64,000 nt of DNA from Casuarina equisetifolia (Eukaryota; Streptophyta; Magnoliopsida; Fagales; Casuarinaceae), in NCBI GenBank assembly GCA_028551475.1, contig CM052360.1:20308682-20372681 (forward strand). Direction: 5' to 3'. The notes beneath the pieces are model-generated. The model had not been told where the DNA came from, made no database searches, and saw nothing but the letters and a program-made list of their open reading frames with translations. Both the position numbers and the translations under genes were made by a program. The stretch's first letter is position 1. Each line of letters starts with the position of its first letter. Of the stretch, positions 21,850-34,140 are shown one piece after another.

Positions 21850-22290
21850 CAGTAGTGGAAAAGTCTTAAGGCCATGACTGAAAACCAGCCCCTTATGCAA
21901 CCGGCACACAACCCGCGCAGACTCGTCTTCTCCAAGCAGACCACACGGCTCAGGTGTCATCCAGTTCAAGCAGACTGTCTCTGATTCAGATTGGACGATG
22001 GACGACGACTCCCGCTCACCAGCCGGATCGCACGAACCAGGCTTCGTTCTCCAGGGACCAGCCAACAGAGCAGACCACCGAATACTCCGGTACGGGGGGA
22101 CAAATTCACGGAGACAAAAAACGCCATGAGGATTCGTGGCAGTAAACTACGACTTTGAACCGCGAAGTTCTTCACTGTTCACTGACCTGAATCATCTTCT
22201 GGAGACCATTGGATGAGCAAAACGCAGTGAGGCGACGGTGGGGGAATGGTTTGGCTGCATATGTATCCCTGAACTAAATCGCGGAAAAAA
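21850..22290 (+). repeat. R3 repeat, partial copy
   Basis: It matches 25808-26370 and, more weakly, 30600-30670 and 31170-31260. Landmarks are GGCCATGACTGAAAACC, ACGGCTCAGGTGTCATCCAG, AAGCAGACTGTCTCTGA, ACAAATTCACGGAGA and GAGCAAAACGCAGTGAGG. The GC content is higher than around it. No frame is shared among the copies. Confidence 0.65.
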
Positions 22291-24689
22291 GATTTGTAGT
22301 CGTAAAAAGTTATAAACTAGGGCATTTAAATTTCATTCTCAAAAAATCTAAAATAGAACTAGATGATTGGGTTGAAATCATAAGATGCAATGAGAAATAA
22401 AATTTACGTTGTTATTAATAAGAATTTGATTTTTTATTTTATTTTTCCTATGATTTCAACCCAGACTCTAATTTTATTTGAATTTTTTTCAAAAAAGAAT
22501 TTAAACACCAAAATTATACTCTTTTATACGTTTTAAGTCTTTTCAGGTTTGCATGATCGCTTAAGTGGTGGAGTTAATCTGAAATACTGAAAACGGATGC
22601 ATGCAGAGGACGCAACACCTACCACGGAAAACAAAAAAAACAAATCACTTACCACAATGAAGGAGTGTGGTTTTAACTCAACGGTGATCTACTTATATAT
22701 ACTGTTACAGGATCCTTAAAACAAAATTTGAATAGCCAAAAAAAAAAAAGAACTCCTTCGTGTACAACCAAGTAAACTCGTTGAGATCACATGATTTCAA
22801 GATTAGATTCCATTTAGAGGAAAGTAGTTTGTTATGTTTGTATTTACGTAGTGTTGAATAGCTTTTTGGAGTTCAAATTATCAAGCTAATTCATTTTAGG
22901 AATAGTCTAATGCCGCAGAATTTTGTGAAAAAAGAACTAGAAAGATTTTCAAAGATTATATAAAGATCCTTAACAAAACTACTAGTTAATTTAGTTTTTG
23001 TGAAAAAGGAGAAAGATTCTCTTCCTCTGTTATTGTTTTGTTTGTTTTAGATTTTATATATTATTATGTTTACTAGTTAATTTACTATTATTATGTTTCG
23101 CGGGGATTCTGGTTTTCCTCCTCATCCAGGTAATTATGAGATTTTTTAACTCGTTTTTGTTTATTTCTTTTACGTCAAATGAGTTTGGTCTTATAGTAAA
23201 ATTTTCAATGCACAGATCTAATTCCATCAGTGGAGAACATCCATGGCATTGTGCAATGGATTCATAGCACTTGGAAGTTGTGGTTATATTGTATGTTTCA
23301 GTAGCCGCCTGATGCAGCACTCCAGCTCTGGAGACAATATCTTGGACGTCATTTCGCTTTTTGTATGGACTGCCAATCTTTTCTCAACCTTTTCAATCTA
23401 ATAATTGGTCTTGCGTAGACCAAACTATCATTATGATTGATTATGACCATGAGTTAATTAGGGGTGCTAATGTCTTCTGTGAGCATTTAGATGTAAATAC
23501 AGGTCATTAGACTAGCTCGTCTTTTATGTTCTTAGAGTGCTTCTAATGCAAAAGTAGAAGCAAGTCCTTGTGTGGCGAGTATCCTGTTGGGGCTTTTGTA
23601 TTAATATAGGTAGCAAGCTGTTAGGTGGTGCAGAGCATGTCCTACCCTACCCTGTTTTGGTCGCTCTTCCCTACTCTTAGTTTAAAGAGAGGAAGGCCAT
23701 AGCTTGTAAAGTTTATAAAAAAAAAACACTATTAAGAACCTTGATTGCAATTAAAGGCCCCTATTCATTGCAATAGAATGTGTTAACAATTGAGTGAAAA
23801 GAACATTCTTACGTTAAATTAAAACCTCAAACAATTGATATGTAAGTAGATACTAAAAAGTTAAAATTAGGTCTTGAATTTCAATTTAGGTCATTAATTC
23901 AATAGGTTTTTTTTGGGTAATAAAATGATTTTGTGCAGAAAAGAGAAAAGAAAGCTAAGAAAGTGAGATTTTGCCATTATGAGGCAACAAAACGACACAA
24001 AATTAGAACAAGTGATGATATTTTTGTATCACATATCCTAGATCATAACTATATTCCATTTATATTTATTACTTGGTTTTGAATGTGAAGCTAGTTTGAC
24101 CTTATGTAGATGGTCCACAACTTAATAATAACTTTTAATTCGATAACATAACGTTCCACATGCATCAAAACATTGTTCCATTAGTCCAACCCAATTGGTA
24201 GAACTATTGCAAGGTAAAGTTTGCTCATCAACCATAAAATCAGGATTAAGCTGTCCAAGATGTACAAGGGTCTTCATTTCCTTTTATCCATTTGTCTATT
24301 CATCCAAAGTATACAGATTAGCTTTCGCTACGTGAACATCCTACCATGCTTAAGGTTGGATCTTTACTCCCTCTTCCAGCTTTTCTGTGTTTCCTTTGCA
24401 AAATGAGTTAACTTCTCCAGTACATGCTACCTGTATGTGTTTAGCAAGAAATTATAATCGCACTTGAATTTATTAACCTGGAAGCTAAAAAATAAATTGG
24501 AAAATCTAAATTCCATCATAAGCTTCACACAAGCATGTCTAGGGGAATGAGTTACCATCCTTTGTATATATAATGGTATTTTATAAGGCATTTATATTAT
24601 ATAGAGGAGATTTTATCAAGAATGTAACCCAGCACGGGTAAATTGTCAGACGATATAACTTTTTAATTGTTGGTAATCGAAAAACAAGA
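22290..24689. other. AT-rich spacer
   Basis: 22925-23000 (AAAGAACTAGAAAGATTTTC) matches 27410-27470 and, in part, 58970-58990, a repeated short block. The 88-codon minus-strand frame at 23054-23320 and the 61-codon frame at 24221 have no supporting signal. I see no gene. Confidence 0.4.
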
Positions 24690-24900
24690 ACCTTTCACCT
24701 ATGGAACGGATCATGGTCTCGGTTAAATTCTGGTCTACTTTTTTGTTAAGTTTTGAGTGCATGGCCTCTTTTTCTGTGAAGAAGGGATCACGGAAGCAGT
24801 AATTCATAAGTAAATCATGGTTTACCTCAATTCCTGAAATTAGAAATAGCAAATCATGCATACGGTTATAATTTGGATCAAAGCAAACAAAGACAAATTC
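24690..24900 (+). repeat. R5 local repeat, copy a
   Basis: It matches 33980-34130: TTTTGAGTGCATGG, TTTCTGTGAAGAAGGGATCA, GCAGTAATTCAT, GTAAATCATGGTTTA and AATAGCAAATCATGCAT. Both lie upstream of other shared blocks, which points to a large old duplication. Confidence 0.6.
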
Positions 24901-25129
24901 ATTTTGTGCAGGTCTTCCACTTACAAACGGATCTGCTATTTGGTTCTTTCCGTTCGATTTTGTGTCAGCTGTTTGGTAAAAGAAGGCAAGTTGTTTCCTT
25001 CAATTGGGTTACATTGGGGTTTGACGGAATGCGAATTCTAACTCTCTTACGCTTGGTGGGTTACAACTGAACAAATCCACATATCTAAAAAGGTAGGTTA
25101 ATTTTTGTTAAGAATACGCCCATTACGTG

Positions 25130-26480
25130 GGCTTGCAGATAAGACCTATCAGACTCATTATCTAAGAAGCTTATTTAGGAAGCTTATCTTTTTCCTTATA
25201 AAATTAAAATAGTAATCAGCAGATGGTATTTTCAATTTTTTGGGTGTCTTGAATAGAATTTGTTTAACAATCTTGATGCACAGATTGTTGAAACTATCAA
25301 GAACCACACGCATTAGAGGATAACTTAGAGGATCAATTATCTTCGTCTTACAAGACATGTTTGTCTAAACTCATATTTAGTTTCATTGGGAGAGGAAAAA
25401 GAGAGACAGAGAGAGAAACAAAACTCGGCAGCATTAAGAAGGATGTTTCTAAGCAGCAGCATCGTGAAATGAGACCAAAATATCTCCAACTTTAATCTGC
25501 ATGGTCCTCATTTATGTGGAATTTGGAGGATGTTTTAAGCAAAAAATAGCGTTAAGGCAAATTTATCCCCGGTACATGTTGTCAACCACCCAGATGATCA
25601 AAACGTGGTTGATGATACCAAGAAACCACCATTATTCAAATGATGCCACTCTAGTTGAAAATAAAAACTTTCTGAAGATAATATACGAGGATAATAGCAT
25701 TTACGAATAATAGAAACTACTTAAAAAAATCAACACGCTTTGAAAAGTTTTAAGCAACACCAGCAACCCACATCCTTTGCTTCATCATATCTATCCTACC
25801 ACGTGCAGGCCATGACTGAAAACCTGGCTCGCATTTAACTGGCACACGACCCTCGCAGAGTCGCCTTCTCCAGACAGATCATACGGCTCAGTGGCATCCA
25901 GCTTAAGCAGATTGTCTCTGACTCAGATCCGGCGATGGGCAGCAACTCCTGCTCACCCAACTGGATCGCATGATCGAAGGCTTATCCTGGGCATACCGGC
26001 GAACAGATCGAACCCCCAAATATTCCTATACTGGGTGACAAATTCAAGAGAAAAAGACTGCATGCCTGTCATTTCCGGGGAAGGAAAGCCCCACTCCCCA
26101 TTCTTGGCGAGTCAATGCCCGTGCCTCCAAACCATCAACCCTTACAGGAAAATGTCTTGAACAGTGCACCTGTGAGAAATTTTGCGAACTGACATAATGC
26201 AGGCTCTCGCTGAAAAGCAAAGCCGTGACAGGAAAAGCAAACAAGCTTTCGTCGTATAGAAAGCGACTGGTCATCACATGAAAAGACGGGCTTTGACGGT
26301 CACCTGACCTGAATTAGTTGATGAAGGCTTTGGACGAGCAAAACGCAGTGAGATGCCAGTGGGGAATGGTTGGTTGCATTGGAATCCTTTGTAATAACGA
26401 AGGTGGTCCAATACGCCCCGTAAATAAGTGGCCAATAGATACAGAACATTGCACGTCTACAATTCTTCTATCAAAAAATA
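25130..26480 (+). repeat. R3 repeat, copy a
   Basis: It matches 29990-31400 in the same orientation, offset about 4.8 kb. Shared text includes GATTGTTGAAACTA, TTACAAGACATGTTTGTCTA, a GA-rich tract, GGCAGCATTAAGAAGGATGT, CCAAAATATCTCCAACTT, TTGGA-GATGTTTTAAGC, CACGCTTTGAAAAG and CTACCACGTGCAGGCC. No protein is conserved between the copies. A perfect CACGTG box lies at 25800-25805. Confidence 0.75.
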
Positions 26481-27240
26481 TATGTTTTTAAACTGACGTA
26501 ATGAACCTTATCTCTCTCTTTTATTATAAAGCCATGGACTTACAGAAATCCTTATTGTTCTCTTTTATTGATATATTTGAGTATTTTAAAAAGATCATTT
26601 ATTTTATGTTATGATGTTATAATGTCAAAGGTTATTATGAAATTATTGTTAAATATGAAAAGTTGCGGTACATTTTTTTTTTTTGTCATTTTGAGTATGT
26701 GATGATTGTTTAATAGTCTGAATAGTTTTCACATATACATTTAGTTACAATTCAATAGTTTGAGTAGTTCTTAAAAAATCATGGGACAAAAAATAAATTC
26801 ACTTAGTTTCAATGCAATCCGAGGCTATCATTCTCTTTGGTTTGCATAATGACAAGATTATTTAAAAAGTTTACAAAAACATAAAAAGATACAGGTTGTG
26901 CGCGCCGGATGAATCTTCCTATGCAAGCGAGAAGCTGGATAAGGAGTTGGTTAGCGGCTTTGGAAACCGAAAAGGCTGCACGGAGAATTAATGAGAATTC
27001 ATGAGGGACATTGGGAAGGTGAAAATGCAAAAAATAATCCAAAAAAATACAAAGAAAGTTAAGAGACTTTTCATGAAAAGTTTCTTGGCCGTGGATTGAT
27101 GAGGTGCCCCCATATACAGCTCCTTCCTCTTCTTCATTGTCACTTCTTCACTTCCTATAATCTCAGCCTCCCATTCTAACTCCGTCTCCCATAGCACCCA
27201 AACTACAGCCATAAGCGTTCTCGATCACCTATAAAGAGAT
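26480..27240 (+). repeat. R4 repeat, copy a (promoter-like)
   Basis: It matches 32690-33420 and partly 57540-57860. Shared text includes ATTATGAAATT, TGTGAT-GTTGTTTAATAG, CATGGGACAAAAAATAAAT, CAATGCAATCCGAGGC, GAGGGACATTGGGA-GGTG and GTGGATTGATGAGGTG-CCCC. The end, near 27100-27240, is C-rich like a plant 5' untranslated leader and lies 1.1 kb before the small spliced gene at 28.3 kb. I infer a promoter or leader, but see no clear TATA box. Confidence 0.6.
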
Positions 27241-28322
27241 TTCTAGCTTTCCTCTCTACACTTCGCATGCCATTTCGCCTGCTGCTGCCGCCGACCAACG
27301 TTCTTTCTCTCCTATTTGACATCGCAGGCCGCTGCACATACTCACTGTACGTGCAAAAAGTAAAGATCTCGGCTTACAGATAAGTTTACCCAAGTTTTCG
27401 TATTTCTGAAAAAGAACTAGAAAGGTTTTCAAAGATCATTTAAAGATCCTTGACAAAACAAATAATTATGGCTTTTATACTTTTCAGAAGGTGAAACGTT
27501 CCAACTTTTTCAAGTTGTAAACATCTTTTATTGATTTTGTGGTTTGGAGGTCTCTTACCAACTTAAATTCATTTTCCGAGCTAAACGCTCATTCTAAATT
27601 CCTATATTTTGAAGAATGGTTGACCCAGGAACTAAGTAGCACTCTTTGCAAAATTTCCAAGACCTCGGCTTTCATCTAAGTCTGTCAGTTTTTTGGTTGC
27701 TCAACACGTTTTATTTTTTATTTTTTGTTTCTCATTTCTTTTCCTCTCATGCAGCCTCTCGTCACCATGCTCTCAAAATTGGGGGAAAACTTGGTATGGT
27801 TTCTTCTCTTTTAATTGTTCAAAGTAAGTCGGCACCTCTCTCCCATGCACGTTTACTCAAAATGCTTTCCGTTTAACTTTTATGCACCTTGAAATGGATA
27901 CATTTCTTTCGACCAGATTTTGCGAAAGAATGTCGACCACCACCTCAGTTTTCTCTGGGGCTCTGGTTGGCTCTATTGACTCTGGTTTAGAGTTACGTGT
28001 AATGCTATCAAAGTTTTGGGTCGGGTTGGAAAGTAAAATCTCCATCTCAAAAAGAACTTAATTTTCTGTGATTATACTGTGGGTTTAGTTGACAAACTAA
28101 GTATCTTGGTTTTCTGTGAACTGAAAGTAAAGTATCAGCGTGCCTATCAAAAACCCGCGTTCTGAAAGATAAAAGGATTTTTTTTCTGCGACCATACATA
28201 TGGCTTAGCCAAAAAAGAAAAAGAAAAAAAACTTACGTTTCTAGTTAATAGAAGTAAAGCAATTTCAGTTCTATTTTATGGGCTTTGATTGTTAATTATT
28301 TCTTTTATACAGGTTTGAAACA
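27240..28322 (+). other. Leader or upstream exon and intron region
   Basis: Possible exon at 27755-27793, between acceptor CTCATGCAG and donor GTATGG, with an ATG at 27767 (MLSKLGENL). Its exit phase does not fit the next exon, so it would be untranslated or unrelated. 27410-27560 matches 58970-59110 (GTGAAAC-TTCCA, then TCTTTTATTGATTT-GT). No further coding signal was seen. Confidence 0.35.
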
Positions 28323-29398
28323 ATGGTTGTTAAAGATATTCTTCTTATAGTCATTGGTGGGATGGGTGGAATTGGCAAGATAAGTTTTCTATTTTATTTA
28401 TGGATAACTTAAGATGTAACTTATTTATGAATCAATAATTTTGGTTAAAATGTTATACTTGATTTTGAGAACTATCTCTTATGTTGTTGGATAATTTGGA
28501 TTGATATTTCTAGCATAAGTGTAAATCTTTAGATTGCAGGCTTCAAGCAAAAATATTTCAAGAATTCTTTGATCCATTATGTGGTTACTCACCATTCTTA
28601 CACTATTGGTGCTTATACCATTTTTGCGATAACATGTTATTTCATATTAATTAGAATATCTTGAGTACTATTTTTTAAGTCTTGTGTCCACGCAATCAAA
28701 TTAGTCAGGTAATCCTATCTCTTGTATTTGTACAATTGTTGAGCTCTTCCCCACTGCTGGTTTTCTCTCTCACTTTCTTGATAATGTTGAAGTTACGTGT
28801 AATTGGGTGTTCATTAGACGTAATTTCCTTTTTCATCTTTTTCCACAAATTTGGCTACAAAATATGTAAATTGGTGTCAAATTTTTATTGTGCAACAAGA
28901 TTTGAATTTGAATTTGAATTTATTCAACTTATTTTTTTGAGTTTTTTTCTATATACTTTCTTGGGTTTTCTTTGTTCAAAGATTAACTTGTACGCCTAAC
29001 AACATGCAGGTTATTGGATTTTTTAATAAATTAATTAAGAAAACTGTCAATGAGTTATTAAGGTAAGTTTGCATTTGTTTTCTTTATGTTTTTTTTTTTC
29101 TTAGAAGCCAAATATTCACTTGTTTTTATTTTGTGTGAACTGTGGTATGCGTTTTGATTTAGGCTCATTGAAGAAGTATCTTATATACTTATAATAGAAA
29201 CAATACTTAAGAAGCAAATTAATGATGCACAACAAGAGGTAAATATTTATATGTAATTGTTTTTTGCATGCTATAAAGATGGTGCTTCTTTTGGATCATT
29301 TTGGCCTTCTTTTGAAGTCTCATATCTTAATTTTGTCAATTCAGATAGTGGTGGAAGAAGAAGATGGCACCAACACCTCATGTAAAGGCTTTGGGTAG
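28323..29398 (+). CDS. Predicted small five-exon gene with P-loop-like motif
   Basis: I do not recognise the protein. Proposed exons are 28323-28383, 28540-28580, 29010-29062, 29163-29238 and 29345-29398, giving 94 residues. The last three have good signals: acceptors ACATGCAG, TTTGATTTAG and CAATTCAG, donors GTAAGT and GTAAAT. They stay in one frame to a TAG, through FFNKLIKKTVNELL, LIEEVSY and a short acidic end VVEEED. Exon 1 starts MVVKDILLIVIGGMGGIGK, whose GGMGGIGK looks like the Walker A loop of plant NB-ARC resistance proteins, but the Thr pair and all later NB-ARC motifs are missing. Donors of exons 1 and 2 (GTTTTC, GTGGTT) are weak, so the 5' part is doubtful. It may be a relic of a resistance gene or a chance frame. 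Confidence 0.35.
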
Positions 29399-29461
29399 TC
29401 TAGTACTTTAACAAAGAAAGACATTCAATAATTTGTAGAGCACTGTAAGACACTTAGGCAC

Positions 29462-29537
29462 TATCTTCTTACAAGAACTTTTGTAATATGCGTGCATTAA
29501 GGTGTTATCTTCTTGCAAGAACTTTTGTAATATGCAC
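29462..29537 (+). repeat. 44-bp tandem duplication after the 28.3 kb gene
   Basis: TATCTTCTTACAAGAACTTT at 29462 recurs at 29506 with one change, then TTGTAATATGC. It lies in the presumed 3' untranslated region. Confidence 0.8.
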
Positions 29538-29989
29538 GTGAAAGAACATGTATCCAATGTAAAGGGGAAAAAAGGAAGATAAAAACAAGTACCTAAAATA
29601 TTTCTTGATTGTTTTTTTGTACGTAAAAAGCAATTTAGACCAAAAAATAAAGATACATTACTTTTATTTATCTATTCTTCTCTCTCTTTTTGTTTTAAAT
29701 TCAGGCTACTACAATTATATGGACTAGTAATAACGTGGGAACTGTAGAAACAAAAGAGAAAACAAAAACAAGAGTATCTAATGAAAATTAAAGCCTGGTT
29801 TTTTATCTTCTTTTTTAAATTCAAGCTCCCATTTTTTTTACTTAGAAATAAAAAAAACGCAGATCGCATCCACCTCCTTTTTGGAGGTCCTCCTCCCCAC
29901 CCCTCTAATTCCGCAACTCTGCCGTAAAATTTATGATAATTCTGTCTTGTGTAACGCAAAGTCAAGCACAAATTTTTAAAATGGTGGTG
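29538..29989. other. Spacer
   Basis: It is AT-rich with T and A runs. The 108-codon minus-strand frame at 29672-29998 is low-complexity and unsupported. Confidence 0.4.
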
Positions 29990-31400
29990 AGAGGCCAATA
30001 TCCAGTCTCACCAGAAGGATAGCGCCACCAACAAGTCCCCAAGGCAATTACAGCGCCTTGCAACAATGACAGACCAGAAGCATCCCCTGGTCGCTATATT
30101 TGCCAAATATTTGTTTAGCAACGTGATGCATAGATTGTTGAAACTAGCAAGAACCACAAGCATTACAGGATAAACTACGGGATCGATTATCTTTTTCTTA
30201 CAAGACATGTTTGTCTAAACTTACCTTTGGTTTGATTGGGGCGGAGCAAAAGAGAGAGAGAGAGAGAGAGAGAGACTCGGCAGCATTAAGAAGGATGTTT
30301 CTAATCAGCTGCGCTTCGAAATGGGACCAAAATATCTCCAACTTCAATCTACGTAGTCCTCATTTATGTGGGATTTGGAAGATGTTTTAAGCAAAAAAAT
30401 AGCATTAAGGAAAACATATCCCTGCTACATCTTGTAAACCAGCTAGGTGATATTAAGAAACCACCAATATTCCAAAGATGCCTGTCCAATTGAAAATAGA
30501 AGACTTTCTGAAGATAATGTACAATGATGATTGCATTTACGATAATAGAAACGACTTAGAGAAATCAGCACGCTTTGAAAAGTTTCATCCTACCACGTGC
30601 AGGCCTTCATAGAAAACCAGTCTTGCACGCAACTGGTACACGATCCGTGCAGAGTCGCCTTCTAGAGAAGTGAGTGAAAACAGAATAGCCGTGAGAAACA
30701 GACAACATTAAAATAGCTTTCCAACTTGCTTTATACGAAAAGGTCCCGTGGTTTTACAGTGAAGTGAGAGAAAAAAATATCGAAGAGTAATCCGAGAGAG
30801 ATTTTGCAGAGATCTGTTTGTAGCTTTAATTCTTGCACTGTCAGATTTAAGTCTCAACACGTTTTTCCAAGGTGGTGCTTCTTCCTTTCTTTGATGGTCC
30901 CGTGCATTTACTTTTGCTGTGACATTTCATTGTCTTGTGTTTCAAGTTTTGTTACTTCTACATCTTATGTGACTGCAGCCTCCTTAAAGAGGGGATGCAC
31001 CTGGTCCAATAATGTCTTGGACATGTACAGCTGTGTGAAATGCTTCCCCCTTCCAACCAACACGTTGTAGGCCATATAAAAAAAAAAAAAAAGTAGAGGC
31101 CGCGCAGGAAAAGCAAATCCGCTTTCTCTGTGTAGAAAGCGAATGGTCCTCCCACGGAAAGATGGGTTTTGATTGTCACCGGACCTAAATTACTTGATGG
31201 CGACTTTGAGCGAGCAAAACTCAGGTAGACGACGGAGGGAAATGGTGTAGCATAGGAATCCTTCGTGATAACGAAAGTGTTCTTATAGGCTCTATAAATT
31301 AACGGTCAATACATATCACTTTCGTTATAAACGAATTGATATAGAATACTGCACATGCATGTAATTCTTCTATTAGAACTTGTAGAAAAGGATGTATGTG
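29990..31400 (+). repeat. R3 repeat, copy b
   Basis: It is the partner of 25130-26480. It has an expanded (GA)n tract at 30250-30275 where copy a has an imperfect one, and lacks part of the GC-rich block present at 25850-26050. 31180-31330 matches 26310-26450 (GAGCAAAAC, GGAATCCTT-GT-ATAACGAA). CACGTG at 30595-30600 is kept. Confidence 0.75.
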
Positions 31401-31479
31401 TTCTTAACTTACTTCTAGTGTTTCTCGTCTATGTAGTCATGAACCATATCTTTCTCTTTTTATTGGTTATGCATGTAAT

Positions 31480-32660
31480 TCTTCTATTAGAACTTGTGTG
31501 TTTGTGTAACAACACAAAACCGCGAAGCTGACTCCCTCTCTCTCCCACGGGTGAAATCTACACTCTGCAAAAAGCAGACTTTTCTCCCTCCATTGCAAAT
31601 CGTGGGCAGGTCTTTCTGACATTTTGCTGCGGCAAGCTATCCCATGGTTAAGAGTTATCATTGACTGGTTCAGCTCAAATGCCATGCATATCCTCCTTTT
31701 GTAAATTGAAAAGAGATCTTTTTTTTTTTCTTAACATTTCTCGACCTCCTATTCAAAACCGCCACCCTACCCTTACAATTGATTGGGACATGTTCGTTCC
31801 ATCCTCATAATTGAAGGCTACGGTACTAAGGAACACTGCATCATAAATAATGCAATGCATTGCCGACAGCAATGAAAAGTAGACGTCCTGCACATGCCTG
31901 TACAGGTGTTACAGCAACCTTTTCTTTCCTTGCAGGCTTATGGAAAGACGCGCTTTCTATGCTAACCATTGTGGTGACAAGGAGCGAAGGCCGGAAGGCT
32001 TTGTTTGTCGGCACAGGTGCTTAGTAGCATGAGCCTCAAGGCTTTGTTTTTGATTTCCTTGCTGCCATTTCAGCCGAAAAAGTCATAAAACTTAAGTATT
32101 TAGGATGATGTTATACCTGTTGATAATTAAAGAAAACAAATCCAAAATTCCAGGCAAACCAGCGGGCAGATAGGACCACTAAATACTCTATACTGGGAAT
32201 TAAATCCAAAGAAAACAAAACTGTATGCAGCTGGGAATTAACTCTCGTTGTTGGAGAGTGAATGCACTTTGCCTTCAATCTATGACCTGAAACGAATAAT
32301 CTTTTGGACAATGTGCAGCTGAGTAAAGTATTTGCTGTTGGGGAGTGACATATTGCAAGCCCACAACAAAAAGCGGAGGTCGGAAAAGTAAAAATGCTTT
32401 CCCTGATGGGAAAGTGACCTCATATAAAAAGACGGGTTTTGATGCTCACCTGATCTAAACGCAGTGAGGAGCGGATTGCTGACTGGTGGACAGATCTTTT
32501 CCAACAAAAAACAAAGGCCGTAGCAAGAAATGCAAATAGAAAGACGGGTTTTGTGGTCTCCACAACATCTGACATTTTGCTGCAACATCACGGTTGCTGA
32601 CTCATGTATAATTGTCATTGATTGTATGTCATTGATCAAGAGCCATCGTTGGGTGGGTTT
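31480..32660 (+). repeat. Mosaic of R3 and 20-kb repeat pieces
   Basis: 31740-32040 matches 20100-20380. 32055-32085 matches 21725-21745. 32150-32240 resembles 26000-26060 (AAACCAGCGGGCAGAT, TATACTGGG-). The order is the same as at 20.1-22.2 kb, so this is a second, worn copy of that block. The 128-codon minus frame at 32280-32666 has no partner in the other copy, so I do not call it a gene. Confidence 0.55.
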
Positions 32661-32679
32661 GCACATGCGTCCTCCCTTT

Positions 32680-33420
32680 AAAAAAAATATATATATATTT
32701 TCTTAATATTTTACATGATTGTCCATTTATAAATTGTTACATTTTATTTGTTGTTTGATTATATTAACAAAGCTTATGAACTTATTAAGCATTGTTTTAG
32801 TCTTACAAGAAAGAGAGAATATATAAAATGTGTACAAATTAATGTATATTTGATAAATTTTTGACATATTTGACTATTTTAAAAAAATTATCTATTTTAT
32901 ATTACAATATTATAATATTGAAAGTCATTATGAAATTGTTAAATATGTAAAGATGGCTTCCGTTTTCTTTTTTTCTTTGTCATTTTGACAATGTGATAGT
33001 TGTTTAATAGTTTGAATAGTTTCCGCACTTGTAATTGGTTACAATTTTATAGTTGAGTAGTTTTCAGAGAATTATGGGACAAAAAATAAATTTACTTGGT
33101 CTCAATGCAATCCGAGGCCATCATACTCTTAAATTTACTTGGTTTGCACAATTGCAAGACTATTTCGAATGGGTTTAGGGGAATAGGTTCCTATGCAGTT
33201 TGAGAATTCACGAGGGACATTGGGAGGGTGAAAATGCAAAGAATAATCCGGAAAACGCAGAGAAAGTTAAGAGGTGTTAGTGTGACTTTTCTTGCCAGTG
33301 GATTGATGAGGTGGCCCCCATTGTAACTCCTTCCTCTTCTTCAGCCTTTTTTCTTCCCTTCTTATAGGCCTCCCACAGCACCATCCACCGCAACCTACGG
33401 CCATAAAAAAAAAAACAAAA
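32680..33420 (+). repeat. R4 repeat, copy b (promoter-like)
   Basis: It is the partner of 26480-27240, about 6.2 kb downstream, same strand, ending in the same GATTGATGAGGTG-CCCC and CTCCTTCCTCTTCTTC leader text. An A run lies at 33403-33415. What follows (33420-33900) does not match the gene at 28.3 kb. Confidence 0.7.
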
Positions 33421-34140
33421 GCTTTCTTTTTGCGGGTAGGAAAGAGCCCTGAACGCTTAACTTCTCCGTCGTCGTTACTAGCACCAGCCTTTGATAAGCA
33501 CTTTCTCCTTCCTATTCTCCTTGTTATTGCTTCTCTGATCCTTCCTCTGTGCGAAGCATGAGCCATGGTGTTAAAATAAGCACTTTCTCTTTGTGCACAC
33601 AAACAAAGAGGTCTTAGTTCATCGAATCCAGAATTTCATTGGAGAAGAAGATCGAGAGAAGTTGATTTATTGCCATACTTAACCATAGAGAAGTTGGTTT
33701 ATTGCTATTTCTGTTAAAAGGTCATTTATCATTACTAGTTAATGAAAGTGGGGTCAGTTTCAGTATCTTCATAGCTTGAAAGTCATAGAGTCTCATGTAT
33801 TTGCTTATGGAATTATTGCGTCAAGGAATCATCCTGAAAATTTCCGCCATCCTTTCCCTCTATCTATCTACTGTTATTCGACACGGTGCTCGAAAGTCAT
33901 AAATACTTGGATCTCAAAGCAGACTTGGGCGTTGGAGTTTTGTATGACTTAAGAATATACTAATTAGTGTATAGATTTCAAACTTTTGAGTGCATGGAGT
34001 CGGTTTCTGCTAAGAACGGATCATGCCTGCAGTAATTGATTGGTAAATCATGATTTAGCTAAATTTTGTGAGTGGAAATAGTAAATCATGCATGCGGAAA
34101 TAATTTGACACAACAAAGAAAGACAGTCATGTTGCATGGA
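33420..34140 (+). other. Leader-like stretch, family F fragment and R5 copy b
   Basis: At 33909-33953 a 14-codon tail reads WISKQTWALEFCMT before TAA, the same tail as in F copies 3 and 4, with an early stop. R5 copy b follows at 33980-34130. 33840-33890 repeats a leader-like CT-rich text. No complete gene is visible. Confidence 0.45.

Noticed and set aside
32280..32666. 128-codon minus-strand frame
   Set aside because: It falls in a repeat mosaic and is not kept in the matching block at 20-22 kb.
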